From NCBI RefSeq assembly GCF_030273125.1, contig NC_081539.1, forward strand, positions 4,303,739-4,367,738: a stretch of DNA of 64,000 nt. The letters are read 5' to 3'. Numbering within the stretch: the first letter of the stretch is position 1; every line of letters begins with the position of its first letter. Positions 63,601 through 64,000 of the stretch are shown here, one piece after another. This DNA comes from Centropristis striata (Eukaryota > Chordata > Actinopteri > Perciformes > Serranidae). The position numbers and the translations under genes are program-made. The notes beneath the pieces were generated by a model. That model made no database searches, had not been told where the DNA came from, and was given only the letters and a program-made list of their open reading frames with translations.

Positions 63601-64000
63601 TGTTCCACCAGCGGGGAACAAGAAGTGCAAAGAGTCTGGATTGCCTTGGACCAACGGGGGGCAGAGCCAGGCGCCGTTCATTGGAAGAGCGCAACGGTCG
63701 TGAGGTAGCATATGTCTGAATCAGGGCGTTCAGGTAGGTAGGTACAAGATGGATGGAAGACATAATAACACTGGGAAAATGAAAAATACTTGATGTCATG
63801 ATACAAATAAAGCTTGTTGTCCTGTTACACTGCTTAAAAGGTCAGGTGAGGCAGTTAAAATGTAAAATGTGTTAAATTATTGCCGGGTATGTACAGTTTC
63901 TTACTTGGTGATGTTGTGTATACGATGTGGAAGCCTCGGTCAGAGACACTATAGTCAGAGTGGAAGTGGATCCATGCCATTGGGCCGGTGGTCTGCAAGG
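16529..64000 (-). CDS. cubn: Cubilin, 52 exons, N-terminal part outside the window
   Basis: Cubilin is a large peripheral membrane receptor of about 3,600 residues: an N-terminal amnionless-binding/EGF region followed by 27 CUB domains. In mammals it mediates uptake of intrinsic factor-B12, albumin and other filtered proteins with amnionless and megalin; zebrafish work places it in pronephric and intestinal endocytosis. Here 52 exons, all with AG acceptors and GT (one GC) donors, splice into one open frame of 8,852 bases. They encode the end of CUB2 and CUB3-CUB27, so 26 of 27 domains are represented. The count from the C-terminus fits the human domain numbering, including the cysteine-poor CUB13, the proline linker before CUB14 and a C-terminus ending FRLTW-S-S. 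Every junction between CUB domains is phase 1. Gene orientation is antisense to the hAT gene. Regulatory sequence is not in the window. Annotation is very secure; a few exon edges could shift by a codon. Confidence 0.97.
17030..17315. repeat. TAGC-rich tandem repeat, about 54-base unit
   Basis: About five units built from TTAGCTAAGTAGCTTGCTAA, then GCTAACTACTTAGC and CAACTTCTTGGC. The unit is itself made of 4-base TAGC/GCTA palindromes, so either strand could form hairpins. Confidence 0.9.
17669..17872. mobile_element. Short palindromic element N with two CTCF-like motifs
   Basis: Arms of about 65 bases: ATTATTAGTGACAACGAAGC at the left and, inverted, ATTATTAGTGAAGTGACAAC at the right. CCACTAGATGGCGC occurs at 17721-17734 (plus) and CCACTAGATGGCGG at 17802-17815 (minus). 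A partial copy is at 27235-27365. Confidence 0.7.
17909..18144 (-). CDS. cubn: cubn exon 51: CUB27 first half
   Basis: Starts CGGTLYGDHGSF, continues SPNYPGTYPNNTHCEW (an NNT glycosylation sequon) and ends GPYCGM before GTATGT. It is the longest exon here because the intradomain intron falls after the fourth cysteine. Enters with two bases of a split Gly codon. Confidence 0.97.
18450..18615 (-). CDS. cubn: cubn exon 50: CUB26 second half
   Basis: IRNGSTSSSPLIGRFCGN, then LRFKSDYSASRDGFEATW. The fourth CUB cysteine is in RFCGN. Acceptor CTCTTAG; donor G|GTCAGA in phase 1. Confidence 0.97.
18820..19001 (-). CDS. cubn: cubn exon 49: CUB26 first half
   Basis: CSRTYEQEYGYLKSPGWP, DCIIIL and QCEFDYLE carry cysteines 1-3. 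The usual CGG start is CSR here, as in the human domain (CNR). Confidence 0.97.
19211..19530 (+). repeat. Family E copy in a cubn intron
   Basis: Starts GGCGGCAACCTCCTGG and ends GATTTGGGGCGGGGC. The CTCF-like motif has a C-to-T change (CCAGCAGGGGGTGC at 19287-19300). Confidence 0.7.
19731..19875 (-). CDS. cubn: cubn exon 48: CUB25 second half
   Basis: GDYGQSHKFCASDEHP and LVHFKSDAFIAGNGLSF. It lacks the usual DG(P/S) turn and the CG pair; the human CUB25 is likewise atypical here. Phase 0 in, phase 1 out. Confidence 0.93.
20284..20632 (+). repeat. 20-base minisatellite, locus 5
   Basis: Plus-orientation units (AAAATGACCAAAAAAAGACAC class) with several GACAAAAAAA expansions and CCTGAATAAAGACAC variants. 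It lies 65 bases downstream of the exon 47 donor. Confidence 0.9.
20697..20905 (-). CDS. cubn: cubn exon 47: CUB25 first half
   Basis: VVCGGTVNATTSVQTL, CRWILDAPAQET and SCSTNYLEM. An NAT sequon is present. Enters by a split Leu codon (T|TG) from exon 46; ends in phase 0. Confidence 0.95.
21011..21580 (+). mobile_element. Family C copy (uninterrupted)
   Basis: Starts AGCTCCGCCCCATTGTGTG and ends near CACTGCACTAGTTAA. It preserves GGCCTACACCTGGTCAGTAA across the point where the copy at 7.7-8.9 kb is interrupted. Part of the distal end is deleted relative to 25595-26290. Confidence 0.75.
21647..21809 (-). CDS. cubn: cubn exon 46: CUB24 second half
   Basis: VYDGDNINFPLVGAYCGN and TVHFVTDNSVHRRGFNATY (a NAT sequon). 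Donor CCAT|GTAAGA, acceptor TTCTCAG. Confidence 0.97.
22030..22510 (-). repeat. Family B element, partial
   Basis: Inverse of the family B element at 45162-46073. It ends CTGCAGTTAGACTTTGTAGG then GCAGTA, and carries CATCAATACATGTAGAAATA. The other end is truncated. Confidence 0.65.
22567..22766 (-). CDS. cubn: cubn exon 45: CUB24 first half
   Basis: GPAQGCGGYLSMPMG, then DCMWTIEMPVNKAINLTF, and TCRYDYVK. The inter-domain linker GPAQG is present in human cubilin as GPQQG. Confidence 0.97.
22977..23831. mobile_element. Inverted-repeat element R
   Basis: Left end GGTGTGTTTCCACTAGGGG; right end, inverted, GGACTGTTTCCACTATTG. The interior is GC-richer with repeated GCTAACTGTGCACA-like motifs and no transposase frame. 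It occupies most of the CUB24-CUB23 intron. Confidence 0.55.
23968..24185 (-). CDS. cubn: cubn exon 44: CUB23 second part
   Basis: FNTFHLEASSSCRYDYVAV, YDGQDTLAPLLGKFCGA and FRTDASVSGVGWRAVYSETLG. The intradomain intron lies earlier than usual, in phase 2 (AA|G, Lys), so this exon carries cysteines 3 and 4. Confidence 0.96.
24252..24694 (+). mobile_element. Family A copy
   Basis: Starts CAAGGTTATCATAGG and ends ACTATTAGAACCTTG; the interior is rich in AACTAAAACTAA. It is shorter than the copy at 11997-12824. Confidence 0.6.
24876..25005 (-). CDS. cubn: cubn exon 43: CUB23 first part
   Basis: CGGFFNSTMGTVSSP and NCTYHIMVRANRVVDLK, with sequons NST and NCT. The acceptor TGTGTGTCTACAG is preceded by a long (TG)n tract on the transcript strand. 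Confidence 0.96.
25010..25058. repeat. (CA)n microsatellite at a cubn acceptor
   Basis: Runs as (TG)n on the cubn strand up to the CTACAG acceptor of the exon ending at 25005. Confidence 0.95.
25595..26290 (+). mobile_element. Family C copy, longest uninterrupted
   Basis: From TTAGGGGAGCTCCGCCCC to GAGCACTGCACTAGTTAG, including GGACGGAAAGATAGCG and AGCAAGAGGCATTAGC, which align with the minus-strand copy at 7708-8360. It ends about 35 bases from the exon 42 donor. Confidence 0.75.
26325..26507 (-). CDS. cubn: cubn exon 42: CUB22 second half
   Basis: HSTCQYDGVKIYSLATGS, TVCGSSIPGPFFTFGP and LLNFYSDSVVPDKGF. Enters as G|CC (Ala), which requires the GC donor of exon 41 and completes QVEAHSTC. 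Confidence 0.96.
26639..26788 (-). CDS. cubn: cubn exon 41: CUB22 first half, GC donor
   Basis: CGANFTAPEGRVVSPNYP, NCNYTIDAGDQTVVVLTF and QVEG/A. The donor is GAAG|GCAAGTA, the strong consensus for a GC-AG intron. The only nearby GT (five bases further) would shift the frame. Sequons NFT and NYT. Confidence 0.93.
26993..27149 (-). CDS. cubn: cubn exon 40: CUB21 second half
   Basis: VWSGQTQNTEALLSTGCGS, then TSRFQSTGSPGRGFSASF. It departs from the CUB consensus (no SD pair); human CUB21 does too. Phase 0 in, C|GG (Arg) out. Confidence 0.94.
27235..27365 (-). repeat. Element N, partial copy
   Basis: Shares GGACTGAAAACACCCTC and ACACCGCCATCTAGTGGGG with 17669-17872. Carries one CTCF-like motif on the minus strand (27300-27313). 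Confidence 0.6.
27370..28170. other. Intron sequence, no recognised element
   Basis: Part of the CUB21 intradomain intron. 27480-27730 has a short open frame on each strand but no domain. Nothing else stands out. Confidence 0.3.
28171..28358 (-). CDS. cubn: cubn exon 39: CUB21 first half
   Basis: GCGGVIHADSGSFKSPNYP, ECSWRIIAHEGNHLEMSF and TCQSSYVK. Acceptor TGACCAG, donor AAG|GTACCA in phase 0. Confidence 0.97.
28532..28757 (-). CDS. cubn: cubn exon 38: CUB20 second part
   Basis: LTFSYFNLEPHSQCGWDSV, GSPVIGQYCGTTSPGTIQSG and FLADHSVSRGGFLASW. The intron lies early (before LTFSYF), so this exon carries cysteines 3 and 4. The donor is GTTGGT. Confidence 0.97.
28855..28965 (+). repeat. Family D copy
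   Basis: AAACATATTTTGGTTAAGGC, GGAGTGGAAAAATAACG and TTCAAAAATCCCATCTCTGC, matching 4968-5072. Just upstream, TGCATGCGCGCAGATGGCAC resembles the distal end of family C at about 8975-8995. Confidence 0.6.
29159..29280 (-). CDS. cubn: cubn exon 37: CUB20 first part
   Basis: CGGWQTGEGGVLSSPNYP and RCAWLLEAPVGHTIK. A short exon of 122 bases. Acceptor TTCACAG, donor AAG|GTGAGA. Confidence 0.97.
29387..29536 (-). CDS. cubn: cubn exon 36: CUB19 second half
   Basis: DSDGELLAKLCGQTALN, VVFTPELWVHFQTDAYQGDL and GFKAKY. Enters G|GT (Gly), leaves G|AG (Glu). Confidence 0.96.
29847..30050 (-). CDS. cubn: cubn exon 35: CUB19 first half
   Basis: VCGGVLNNPAGGNFTSPGY, NCEWLIQNPQHVNSSVVV and TCDSDYLQFRLG. 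Sequons NFT and NSS. Donor G|GTGAGT. Confidence 0.97.
30068..31040 (+). mobile_element. LINE fragment, CR1/L2/Rex1 group, copy 1
   Basis: Conceptual reading shows reverse-transcriptase blocks: SFISWITDYLTGRPQYVR, STGAPQGTALAPLLFTLY, YLDDTTIVA (the Y-x-DD catalytic box) and KYLGVYLDNKLDWS, then a CWGG block. Frameshifts near 30530 and 30760 make it inactive. It lies antisense in the CUB19-CUB18 intron. Confidence 0.8.
31185..31356 (-). CDS. cubn: cubn exon 34: CUB18 second half
   Basis: IRNGLAADAPRLQRFCGT, VLFRTDSSVSSGGFMAYY. Donor GCAG|GTTAGT is weaker than most here. Confidence 0.97.
31743..31927 (-). CDS. cubn: cubn exon 33: CUB18 first half
   Basis: CGGELNAPSGTISSPNYP, LCRWELVVSPGRRVTLTI and SCVYDYVE. 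Acceptor CCAATCAG, donor GAG|GTGAGC. Confidence 0.97.
31928..32486. other. Intron, no recognised element
   Basis: AT-rich, no repeat family recognised. Confidence 0.3.
32487..32627 (-). CDS. cubn: cubn exon 32: CUB17 second half
   Basis: RLLGRHCGSNVPASIDTS and VRFVSDTSSNAPGFSLTF. Enters G|GG (Gly) after NAS, leaves G|TC (Val). Confidence 0.97.
32799..33006. mobile_element. Family B short element with both ends
   Basis: Inverted ends CTGCCCTACAAAGCC and CTGCCCTATAAAGCC, then AACTGCAGTAATTACAC on the left. At 208 bases it is an internally deleted version of the 912-base copy at 45162-46073. A TA dinucleotide follows the right end, suggesting TA-type insertion. Confidence 0.7.
33203..33412 (-). 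CDS. cubn: cubn exon 31: CUB17 first half
   Basis: LCGGTYIGQGGTIRSPGFP, NCEWYLEGPTGHYLTLSY and GCSADYVEIREYNAS. Enters G|CA (Ala), leaves G|GG. Confidence 0.97.
33600..33735 (+). repeat. Family G fragment
   Basis: AATTAGAATCTGGTGAAAAA and CACATAGAGTGAAATATTTC match the inverted-repeat elements at 43012-43262 and 54737-54990. Confidence 0.6.
34064..34242 (-). CDS. cubn: cubn exon 30: CUB16 second half
   Basis: CVYDYLELRDGSTLNDGL, SRLCGNTRP and LRFRTDTSVTHKGFKAKY. Enters AG|C (Ser, phase 2), so cysteine 3 is the first full codon. Confidence 0.97.
34425..34995. mobile_element. Foldback (palindromic) element
   Basis: Left arm CCCTTTTTCTTTAAAAACC, then GAAACAGTGCCCCCTTTT; right arm inverse CCCTTTTTCTGTCAAATC, then GAAACAGTGCCCCATTTT. 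Inner arm pairs include GGAAGCAGGAAAATAAAAGT and ACTTATTATCAAGCATA. About 570 bases, non-coding. Confidence 0.75.
35056..35896. repeat. Telomere-like minisatellite, about 31-base unit
   Basis: About 26 units join TCTCATGACTCTCT to two or three CTAACC hexamers (the vertebrate telomere repeat in reverse sense, TTAGGG on the cubn strand). It sits inside the CUB16 intradomain intron. Confidence 0.95.
36097..36271 (-). CDS. cubn: cubn exon 29: CUB16 first half
   Basis: CGGFIELDDNDPPGYITSP, DCVWVITVPNGEAVQIDF and EDEFYIEPTS. Leaves AG|C in phase 2. It is separated from exon 30 by 1.85 kb, one of the longer introns in the window. Confidence 0.97.
36540..36725. repeat. A-rich degenerate repeat
   Basis: Irregular ACAAAATTACAAAAAA and CACACAAAA units on the plus strand, loosely related to the 20-base minisatellite. 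Confidence 0.5.
37078..37246 (-). CDS. cubn: cubn exon 28: CUB15 second half
   Basis: VRNGPDGSSPLLGGRLCGS and IRFVSDASNEASGFKLTF. Phase 0 in, G|CA (Ala) out. Confidence 0.97.
37472..37935 (+). repeat. Family F copy
   Basis: Starts TGGTGCGTTCAAGGTCTAC and runs to GGAAACACTGGTTCTAAAGG, then GACAGACTGGACAGACAAG. A nearly identical block, flanks included, is at 39287-39765. Confidence 0.75.
38380..38570 (-). CDS. cubn: cubn exon 27: CUB15 first half
   Basis: GCGGLFHVDRGVLSSPRYP, DCSWHVMVTPGFRVSVTF and GCSSGDYLE. Acceptor CTTTCAAG, a less common AAG 3' end. Confidence 0.97.
38725..38955 (-). repeat. 20-base minisatellite, locus 6
   Basis: Minus-orientation TCATTTTGTGTCTTTTTTGG units. The adjacent CTCTATGGAGTCTTGGGC and ATTTTGTCCAATTTTT match inverse sequence at about 7075-7130, so these loci share flanks. 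Confidence 0.85.
39006..39152 (-). CDS. cubn: cubn exon 26: CUB14 second half
   Basis: ASSLSPLLATVCGREPP and IHFSSDSSVSGRGFNASY. Enters G|GT (Gly), leaves G|GT (Gly). NAS sequon. Confidence 0.97.
39287..39765 (+). repeat. Family F copy
   Basis: Same arrangement as 37472-37935. In this copy the phrase GGGGGACCATGCCCCCAGAC is retained between AAAATGTTCTCC and the CTTTGTTTGGGTCCCC block. Confidence 0.75.
39886..40083 (-). CDS. cubn: cubn exon 25: CUB14 first half
   Basis: ACGGVLMTGETPGFLFSP, ECTWLIRSPDSTVELNIL and NCYFDSLVIRDG. Acceptor GTGTCAG, donor G|GTAAGC. Confidence 0.97.
40404..40596 (-). CDS. cubn: cubn exon 24: CUB13 second half plus proline linker
   Basis: VFDGPSVHYYPMGTFCGL and LQFVSDTVVGGRGFLVEW, then the linker SGPPPTIPPG before CUB14. 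The linker is the longest inter-CUB spacer here; a similar one (LPTIAPG) is in human cubilin. Confidence 0.97.
40690..41300 (+). mobile_element. LINE fragment, CR1/L2/Rex1 group, copy 2
   Basis: QFAYKQHIRVNDAVLYML, FDFSSAFNTIQPN, SFISWITDYLTGRPQYVR and STGAPQGTVLAPLLFTLY are read on the plus strand. The catalytic box is lost (frame break near 41070) and the region up to the terminal block is deleted relative to copy 1. Confidence 0.8.
41610..41791 (-). CDS. cubn: cubn exon 23: CUB13 first half, cysteines 1 and 2 absent
   Basis: LYGNDLVGESGQIASPLYP and HYRWTITVEGDSYIQIRF replace the normal CGG and C-x-W. Cysteine 3 is retained in DCYYDHLK. The same two positions are F and Y in human CUB13 (from memory), so the loss is old. 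Confidence 0.96.
41889..42115. repeat. AT-rich dispersed repeat
   Basis: Begins CGGTAACACTTTATATTAAG, a phrase common at the ends of fish DNA elements, followed by TTAATTAG/TTACTATTAATAA inverted motifs. The class is uncertain. Confidence 0.45.
42258..42612 (+). mobile_element. Family C copy, truncated
   Basis: Begins within the element at TGTGCTATCTAACGATTAGC and ends TTCCTGCACCGCACTAC; the AGCTCCGCCCC end is missing. Confidence 0.7.
42664..42869 (-). CDS. cubn: cubn exon 22: CUB12 second part
   Basis: MFHLQEGSGCQNDYVEI, GPLVGRFCGNSLPSNYTS and VKFVSDALISGAGFRATF. Enters AT|T (Ile, phase 2) after LQLSF. Confidence 0.97.
43012..43262. mobile_element. Family G element
   Basis: AATTAGAATATCATGAAAAA on the left and the diverged inverse near 43225-43262. 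The interior TAGAGTGAAATATTTCAAGC is shared with 54737-54990. Confidence 0.65.
43478..43610 (-). CDS. cubn: cubn exon 21: CUB12 first part
   Basis: CGGDLMMESGAFNSPNYP, ECVWTITSSPGNRLQLSF. Enters A|GT (Ser), leaves AT| in phase 2. Confidence 0.97.
43740..43868 (-). CDS. cubn: cubn exon 20: CUB11 third part
   Basis: RYCGTELPHPVTSFSNALV and NFISDQSVSRKGFRATYS. Enters G|GG (Gly). Confidence 0.97.
43932..44590. repeat. Direct duplication flanking a family B fragment
   Basis: 43932-44074 and 44445-44590 are nearly identical (AACTTTATTxATATAGCAC, then TTAGATATCAATGCAACAC through CATGTCATCTGCCATG). Between them, 44075-44435 resembles the interior of family B (CTCTATTCAAAGATTTGTG and AGCAGACCATCTGCTTTGG, as at 45508-45775). 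Confidence 0.75.
44936..44969. repeat. (AC)n microsatellite after a cubn donor
   Basis: On the cubn strand a (TG)n tract starts about 11 bases after the exon 19 donor GTAGGTATTC. Confidence 0.95.
44980..45093 (-). CDS. cubn: cubn exon 19: CUB11 middle part
   Basis: FNHVTLSFTDFELE, NCSHDAVEILDGDNYQAPS. A 114-base middle exon that results from two introns in one CUB. Enters T|TC (Phe), leaves G|GG. Confidence 0.96.
45162..46073. mobile_element. Family B element, full-length copy
   Basis: Inverted ends CCGCCCTACAAAGTCTAAC then TGCAGTAACTAC on the left, and, inverse on the right, CTGACCTACAAAGTCTAAC then TGCAGTCATTAC. The interior contains the ATATATTCTCAG minisatellite (45775-45958) and no transposase frame. 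Confidence 0.7.
45775..45958. repeat. ATATATTCTCAG minisatellite
   Basis: Units of about 30 bases: ATATATTCTCAG plus RCTTTTA or ATTTCA. The same motif recurs at 57240-57550 and 57725-57775 in both orientations. Confidence 0.8.
46116..46232 (-). CDS. cubn: cubn exon 18: CUB11 first part
   Basis: ACGATITSDDTGGAIASP and NCSWIIRAQEP. Donor CCAT|GTGAGT, phase 1. Sequon NCS. Confidence 0.97.
46322..46478 (-). CDS. cubn: cubn exon 17: CUB10 second half
   Basis: IHDGPTISSPLLARVCGTS and VRFRSDSSRNHRGFSARF. The donor GAGG|GTGGGC is weak but is the one that keeps frame into exon 18 (SE-ACGA). Confidence 0.95.
46539..46870 (+). mobile_element. Family A copy, truncated
   Basis: Starts CAAGGTTATTATAGTTAACG and has GAAAACTAACAAAG; the other end is replaced by family E sequence from about 46890. 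Confidence 0.55.
46893..47470 (+). repeat. Family E copy
   Basis: From AGGCGGCAACCTCCTGG to TTTATATACAGTCTATGG, collinear with the inverse copy at 5727-6510. Has a CTCF-like CCAGCAGGGGGTGC at 46970-46983. Confidence 0.65.
47602..47783 (-). CDS. cubn: cubn exon 16: CUB10 first half
   Basis: GCGGPVTAPSGEIHSPSYP, DCSWVISVTPNHRVFFNF and SCSWDYVA. Donor GCT|GTGAGT, phase 0. Sequon NFS. Confidence 0.97.
47784..49052. other. Large intron, mostly unannotated
   Basis: AT-rich with a (TAA)n run at 48090-48116; no gene or recognised repeat family seen. Confidence 0.4.
49053..49522. mobile_element. Palindromic element J
   Basis: GGTCTCACAGGAATCCGTGG on the left mirrors CCACGGATTCCTGTGAGACC on the right, and arms of about 150 bases carry repeated GGAATAGCCACGG motifs. 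The loop holds TCACGTGA (E-box palindrome, about 49231) and ACATGGCGGAC. Confidence 0.8.
49599..49767 (-). CDS. cubn: cubn exon 15: CUB9 second half
   Basis: VYGGPDLLAPQLTKLCSTT and VRFKSDEYVSGRGFNASW. The usual CG pair is CS (human CT). Donor GGAG|GTGGGT. Confidence 0.96.
50040..50360 (-). repeat. Family F copy, inverted
   Basis: Inverse of 37472-37935, beginning CCTTTAGAACCAGTGTTTCC and CACAGGATTTTCTGAGA, with TCCTTTACAATAATTCATTA. Confidence 0.7.
50674..50855 (-). CDS. cubn: cubn exon 14: CUB9 first half
   Basis: GCGGELSGSSGSFNSPDYP, ECIWYISTAAGSSITLTI and DCNYDVLE. Very close to the human domain. Confidence 0.97.
50856..51716. other. CUB9-CUB8 intron, no clear element
   Basis: Ends with AGCATGGGCATACCCAGGC then TAGCCTGGCCCC close to the exon 13 donor, possibly the end of a DNA element. 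Otherwise nothing recognised. Confidence 0.35.
51717..51876 (-). CDS. cubn: cubn exon 13: CUB8 second half
   Basis: LYDGPNTQGRLIGTFCGY, FRSDNSVSLSGFQMMW. CUB5-8 is the intrinsic factor-B12 binding segment in the human crystal structure. Sequon NTT. Confidence 0.97.
52034..52744. mobile_element. Foldback element K
   Basis: Left arm ATGGGCTGAAATATGATCC, ACCAGAAACTGAATTTG; right arm inverse ATGGGCTGAAATATGTGCC, ACCAGAAACTAAATTTG. Inner arms GCCTCTTCGGCCAATCAGC and GTAACATTTGTTGC also pair. Flanks on both sides carry ATCAGTTTCAGTTTATTA. Confidence 0.8.
52860..53050 (-). CDS. cubn: cubn exon 12: CUB8 first half
   Basis: ECRDILISGRPRGVLESL (K/E split at the junction), YCSWTIQATTGNTVNYTF and SCNYDYLK. 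The TTGNTVNYTF block is the same as in human CUB8. Sequon NYT. Confidence 0.97.
53299..53455 (-). CDS. cubn: cubn exon 11: CUB7 second half
   Basis: VYDGNSSSAPELARLCGA and VKLRTDNSVAAGGFIASY. The acceptor TCTTCAG has a (TG)n tract in place of an ordinary pyrimidine run. Sequon NSS. Confidence 0.97.
53460..53492. repeat. (CA)n microsatellite at a cubn acceptor
   Basis: (TG)n on the cubn strand ending seven bases before the exon 11 acceptor AG. Confidence 0.95.
53560..54110. repeat. Internally duplicated repeat, about 300-base unit
   Basis: Two diverged units share GTACCAA(T/A)TTT, GGGGGCGCCA(C/G)TGAG, AATATCAC and GATAAAG(C/T)C(T/C)CCAAAAAG. 53810 carries CAAGATGGCCGAC, close to a YY1 site. 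The class is unknown. Confidence 0.55.
54459..54640 (-). CDS. cubn: cubn exon 10: CUB7 first half
   Basis: GCGGMLTTASGGFSSPNYP, ECYWTIRTSQGSQLHLSF and TCSFDYLA. Phase 0 donor GCT|GTGAGT. Confidence 0.97.
54737..54990. mobile_element. Family G element with both inverted ends
   Basis: Left ACAGGTACATCTCAAAAAAT then TAGAATATCGTGAAAAAG; right inverse AGGTACATCTCGGAAAATTA then GAATATCGTGAAAAAG. About 250 bases, non-coding; a Tc1/mariner-like MITE is my guess. Confidence 0.7.
55350..55918. mobile_element. Long palindromic element H flanked by TTAA
   Basis: TTAAAGGAACACTCC at the left and its inverse at 55904-55918. Arms of about 230 bases include AACATGTTATTCGGTC, AGTGCTAGCCAAG and AACAGATGGACAGTTAGAAG. 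The TTAA at each edge fits a piggyBac-type MITE. Confidence 0.8.
56042..56202 (-). CDS. cubn: cubn exon 9: CUB6 second half
   Basis: DGGFETSPLIGRYCSNQ and VRFRSDSSITRPGFTAHW. Cysteine 4 is in RYCSN. Enters AG|G (Arg). Confidence 0.97.
56265..56540 (-). repeat. Family I copy
   Basis: TTTACGAGATTTAAAGTGG, AATCTGCGAGAAA and TTTGCCACTTTAATC motifs, then CACATTCTGACTGTATGTAA and AATTTGCAAGTATTTCAATG. It is the inverse of 58245-58625. Confidence 0.65.
56561..56750 (-). CDS. cubn: cubn exon 8: CUB6 first half
   Basis: DCSETFTAPTGSFFSPNYP, DCIFKIIVQVNMQIMLNF and NCNFDFIEI. Leaves AG|G in phase 2. Sequon NFT. Confidence 0.97.
56965..57095 (-). CDS. cubn: cubn exon 7: CUB5 second part
   Basis: YCGRSVPPSITSTDSVLTL and FVSDTSLVSEGFSANY, then SFNATT. 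Enters AG|G (Arg). Acceptor TGTGTGTGCAG. Confidence 0.97.
57120..57825. repeat. AT-rich region with CTGAGAATATAT repeats
   Basis: 57270-57390 has CTGAGAATATAT units and 57405-57550 the inverse ATATATTCTCAG units. The phrase TTTTTAAAGTTACAAACAAC is duplicated at 57138 and 57583. Further ATATATTCTCAG units are at 57725-57775. Confidence 0.75.
57828..57891. repeat. (AC)n(AT)n compound microsatellite at a cubn donor
   Basis: On the cubn strand (AT)n then (GT)n begins eight bases after the exon 6 donor GTAGGTGT. Confidence 0.95.
57900..58125 (-). CDS. cubn: cubn exon 6: CUB5 first part
   Basis: GCGDTLTSPSGTITSPGHP, NCTWFISVTPGNLIRLSF, NCNFDYLEVYDNGTVQ and TKIG. The intron falls just before RYCG, in phase 2. 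First domain of the expected intrinsic factor-B12 binding unit. Confidence 0.97.
58245..58625 (+). repeat. Family I copy
   Basis: CTTAACCCTTAATAGGACAC through AGATTTGCCACTTTAATC, with alternating GAGATTAAAGTGGCAAAT and its inverse. It forms extensive hairpins. Confidence 0.65.
59173..59440 (+). mobile_element. LINE reverse-transcriptase fragment
   Basis: Reads GVPQGSVLGPLLFILYI, then FFADDIQLYIS (catalytic ADD box) and KLNSEKSEIIIIG. About 90 codons, one frameshift near 59255, antisense to cubn. L2/CR1-like. Confidence 0.75.
59538..59703 (-). CDS. cubn: cubn exon 5: CUB4 second half
   Basis: VRDGSTPSSPLLGTFCGV and IRFKTDSSVSNHGFEAAY. Acceptor TCTTCCAG, donor G|GTGAGA. Confidence 0.97.
59704..60553. 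other. CUB4 intron sequence, no gene
   Basis: Mixed sequence; 60265-60460 has repeated CTTCTTAAG/TCTTAAG motifs. The open frames here have no recognisable domain. Confidence 0.35.
60554..60606. repeat. (GA)n microsatellite
   Basis: Pure GA tract about 33 bases beyond the exon 4 donor. Confidence 0.95.
60640..60815 (-). CDS. cubn: cubn exon 4: CUB4 first half
   Basis: CGGTLSGTGELRSPFHP, VCEWVINQPEGYVVTLNF and SCRYDFVE. Acceptor CTCCCCAG, donor GAA|GTAAGT. Confidence 0.97.
60920..61441. mobile_element. Palindromic element O
   Basis: Arms of about 130 bases: CGCAATAAAAACTTTACAG, ATAAACCTCTTAAACAAC and CCTGCTCAAAACTACCAAAT at the left are mirrored at 61325-61430. Non-coding. Confidence 0.75.
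61570..61726 (-). CDS. cubn: cubn exon 3: CUB3 second half
   Basis: VRDGRMETDPLIGKYCGS and IRFRSDSSVSRAGFRAVY. Leaves G|CT (Ala). Confidence 0.97.
61981..62171 (-). CDS. cubn: cubn exon 2: CUB3 first half
   Basis: SDPGCGGTFTESEGVIISP, QCIYLIRLPVGEKVSLNF and TCTFDYVE. The SDxxCGG linker is also found in human cubilin. Confidence 0.97.
62305..62720 (+). repeat. Family B fragment
   Basis: GAGTAAAACTGAGAAAAACT-class start (here GGGTAAAACTGAGAAAAAC), CCAAATGGGTTATAGGTAGG and CACTATCTAGATAATAATTT; no inverted end seen on the right. Confidence 0.65.
62760..63100 (+). mobile_element. LINE reverse-transcriptase remnant
   Basis: Frame-broken reading with SHGVPQGSVLGPVPFTL near 62785-62835 and DGIAVLSSTTLRNLEVIVDW near 62980-63040, both typical LINE blocks. 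The catalytic region between them is lost. Confidence 0.6.
63361..63806 (-). mobile_element. L2-type LINE 3' end
   Basis: Minus-strand frame (63799-63509) ends LSTFKKLLKTQLFREHLLS, with RLFALLVPRWWNTLP, the usual L2 ORF2 C-terminus. The 3' tail reads CGCTTTGGATAAAAGCGTC, TGCTAAATGACTAAATG and (TGTAAA)n, which is highly conserved in fish L2 elements and the SINEs that share it. Confidence 0.8.
63905..64000 (-). CDS. cubn: cubn exon 1 of the window: end of CUB2 (5' partial)
   Basis: TTGPMAWIHFHSDYSVSD and RGFHIVYTTSPS are very close to the human CUB2 end. The exon continues beyond the window edge; the donor is CCAA|GTAAGA. Confidence 0.95.

Noticed and set aside
63509..63799. A 96-codon minus-strand frame as a host gene
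   Set aside because: It is the C-terminal end of an L2-type LINE ORF, followed by the typical LINE 3' tail.
1..64000. tRNA, rRNA or small RNA genes
   Set aside because: I saw no cloverleaf with A/B boxes and no conserved RNA sequence; a covariance-model scan would be needed to exclude them formally.

Overview
The window reads as nuclear DNA of a ray-finned (teleost) fish. It holds a vertebrate multi-exon gene with short introns, and dense hAT-type and other short inverted-repeat DNA transposons, L2/Rex1-group LINE fragments, microsatellites and AT-rich minisatellites. There are no operons, CRISPR arrays or recognisable RNA genes.

Layout. (1) 1-3743, plus strand: the 3' part of a hAT-superfamily transposon with a spliced, in-frame BED-finger transposase in three visible exons (1-165, 805-1475, 1665-2751), a poly(A) signal and a terminal inverted repeat ending near 3743. 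The left end lies outside the window. (2) 3744-16410: a gene-poor spacer filled with nested transposon remnants and simple repeats. (3) 16418-64000, minus strand: the cubilin gene (cubn), read from 64000 down to a TGA at 16529-16531. I could place 52 coding exons that join in one open frame, with no stop or frameshift, totalling 8,852 coding bases. They encode the end of CUB2 and complete CUB3 to CUB27. The signal peptide, EGF repeats, CUB1 and most of CUB2 lie beyond 64000.

How it works together. Cubilin is a peripheral endocytic receptor of absorptive epithelia. In mammals it binds intrinsic factor-B12 (through CUB5-8), albumin and other ligands, and depends on amnionless and megalin for membrane attachment and uptake. 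Nothing else in the window is a convincing host gene. The other open frames are transposon pieces or run through repeats and antisense exon sequence.

No new biological system is evident. The points most worth a second look are: a GC-AG intron inside CUB22; UG/CA dinucleotide tracts pressed against several cubn splice sites and the stop codon; inverted-repeat elements carrying CTCF-like motifs; one 20-base minisatellite seeded at six loci, twice beside hAT-like ends; a telomere-like intronic minisatellite; a clean nested insertion with empty sites for comparison; and several long palindromic elements. All family names rest on motif recognition by eye; no database search was run.
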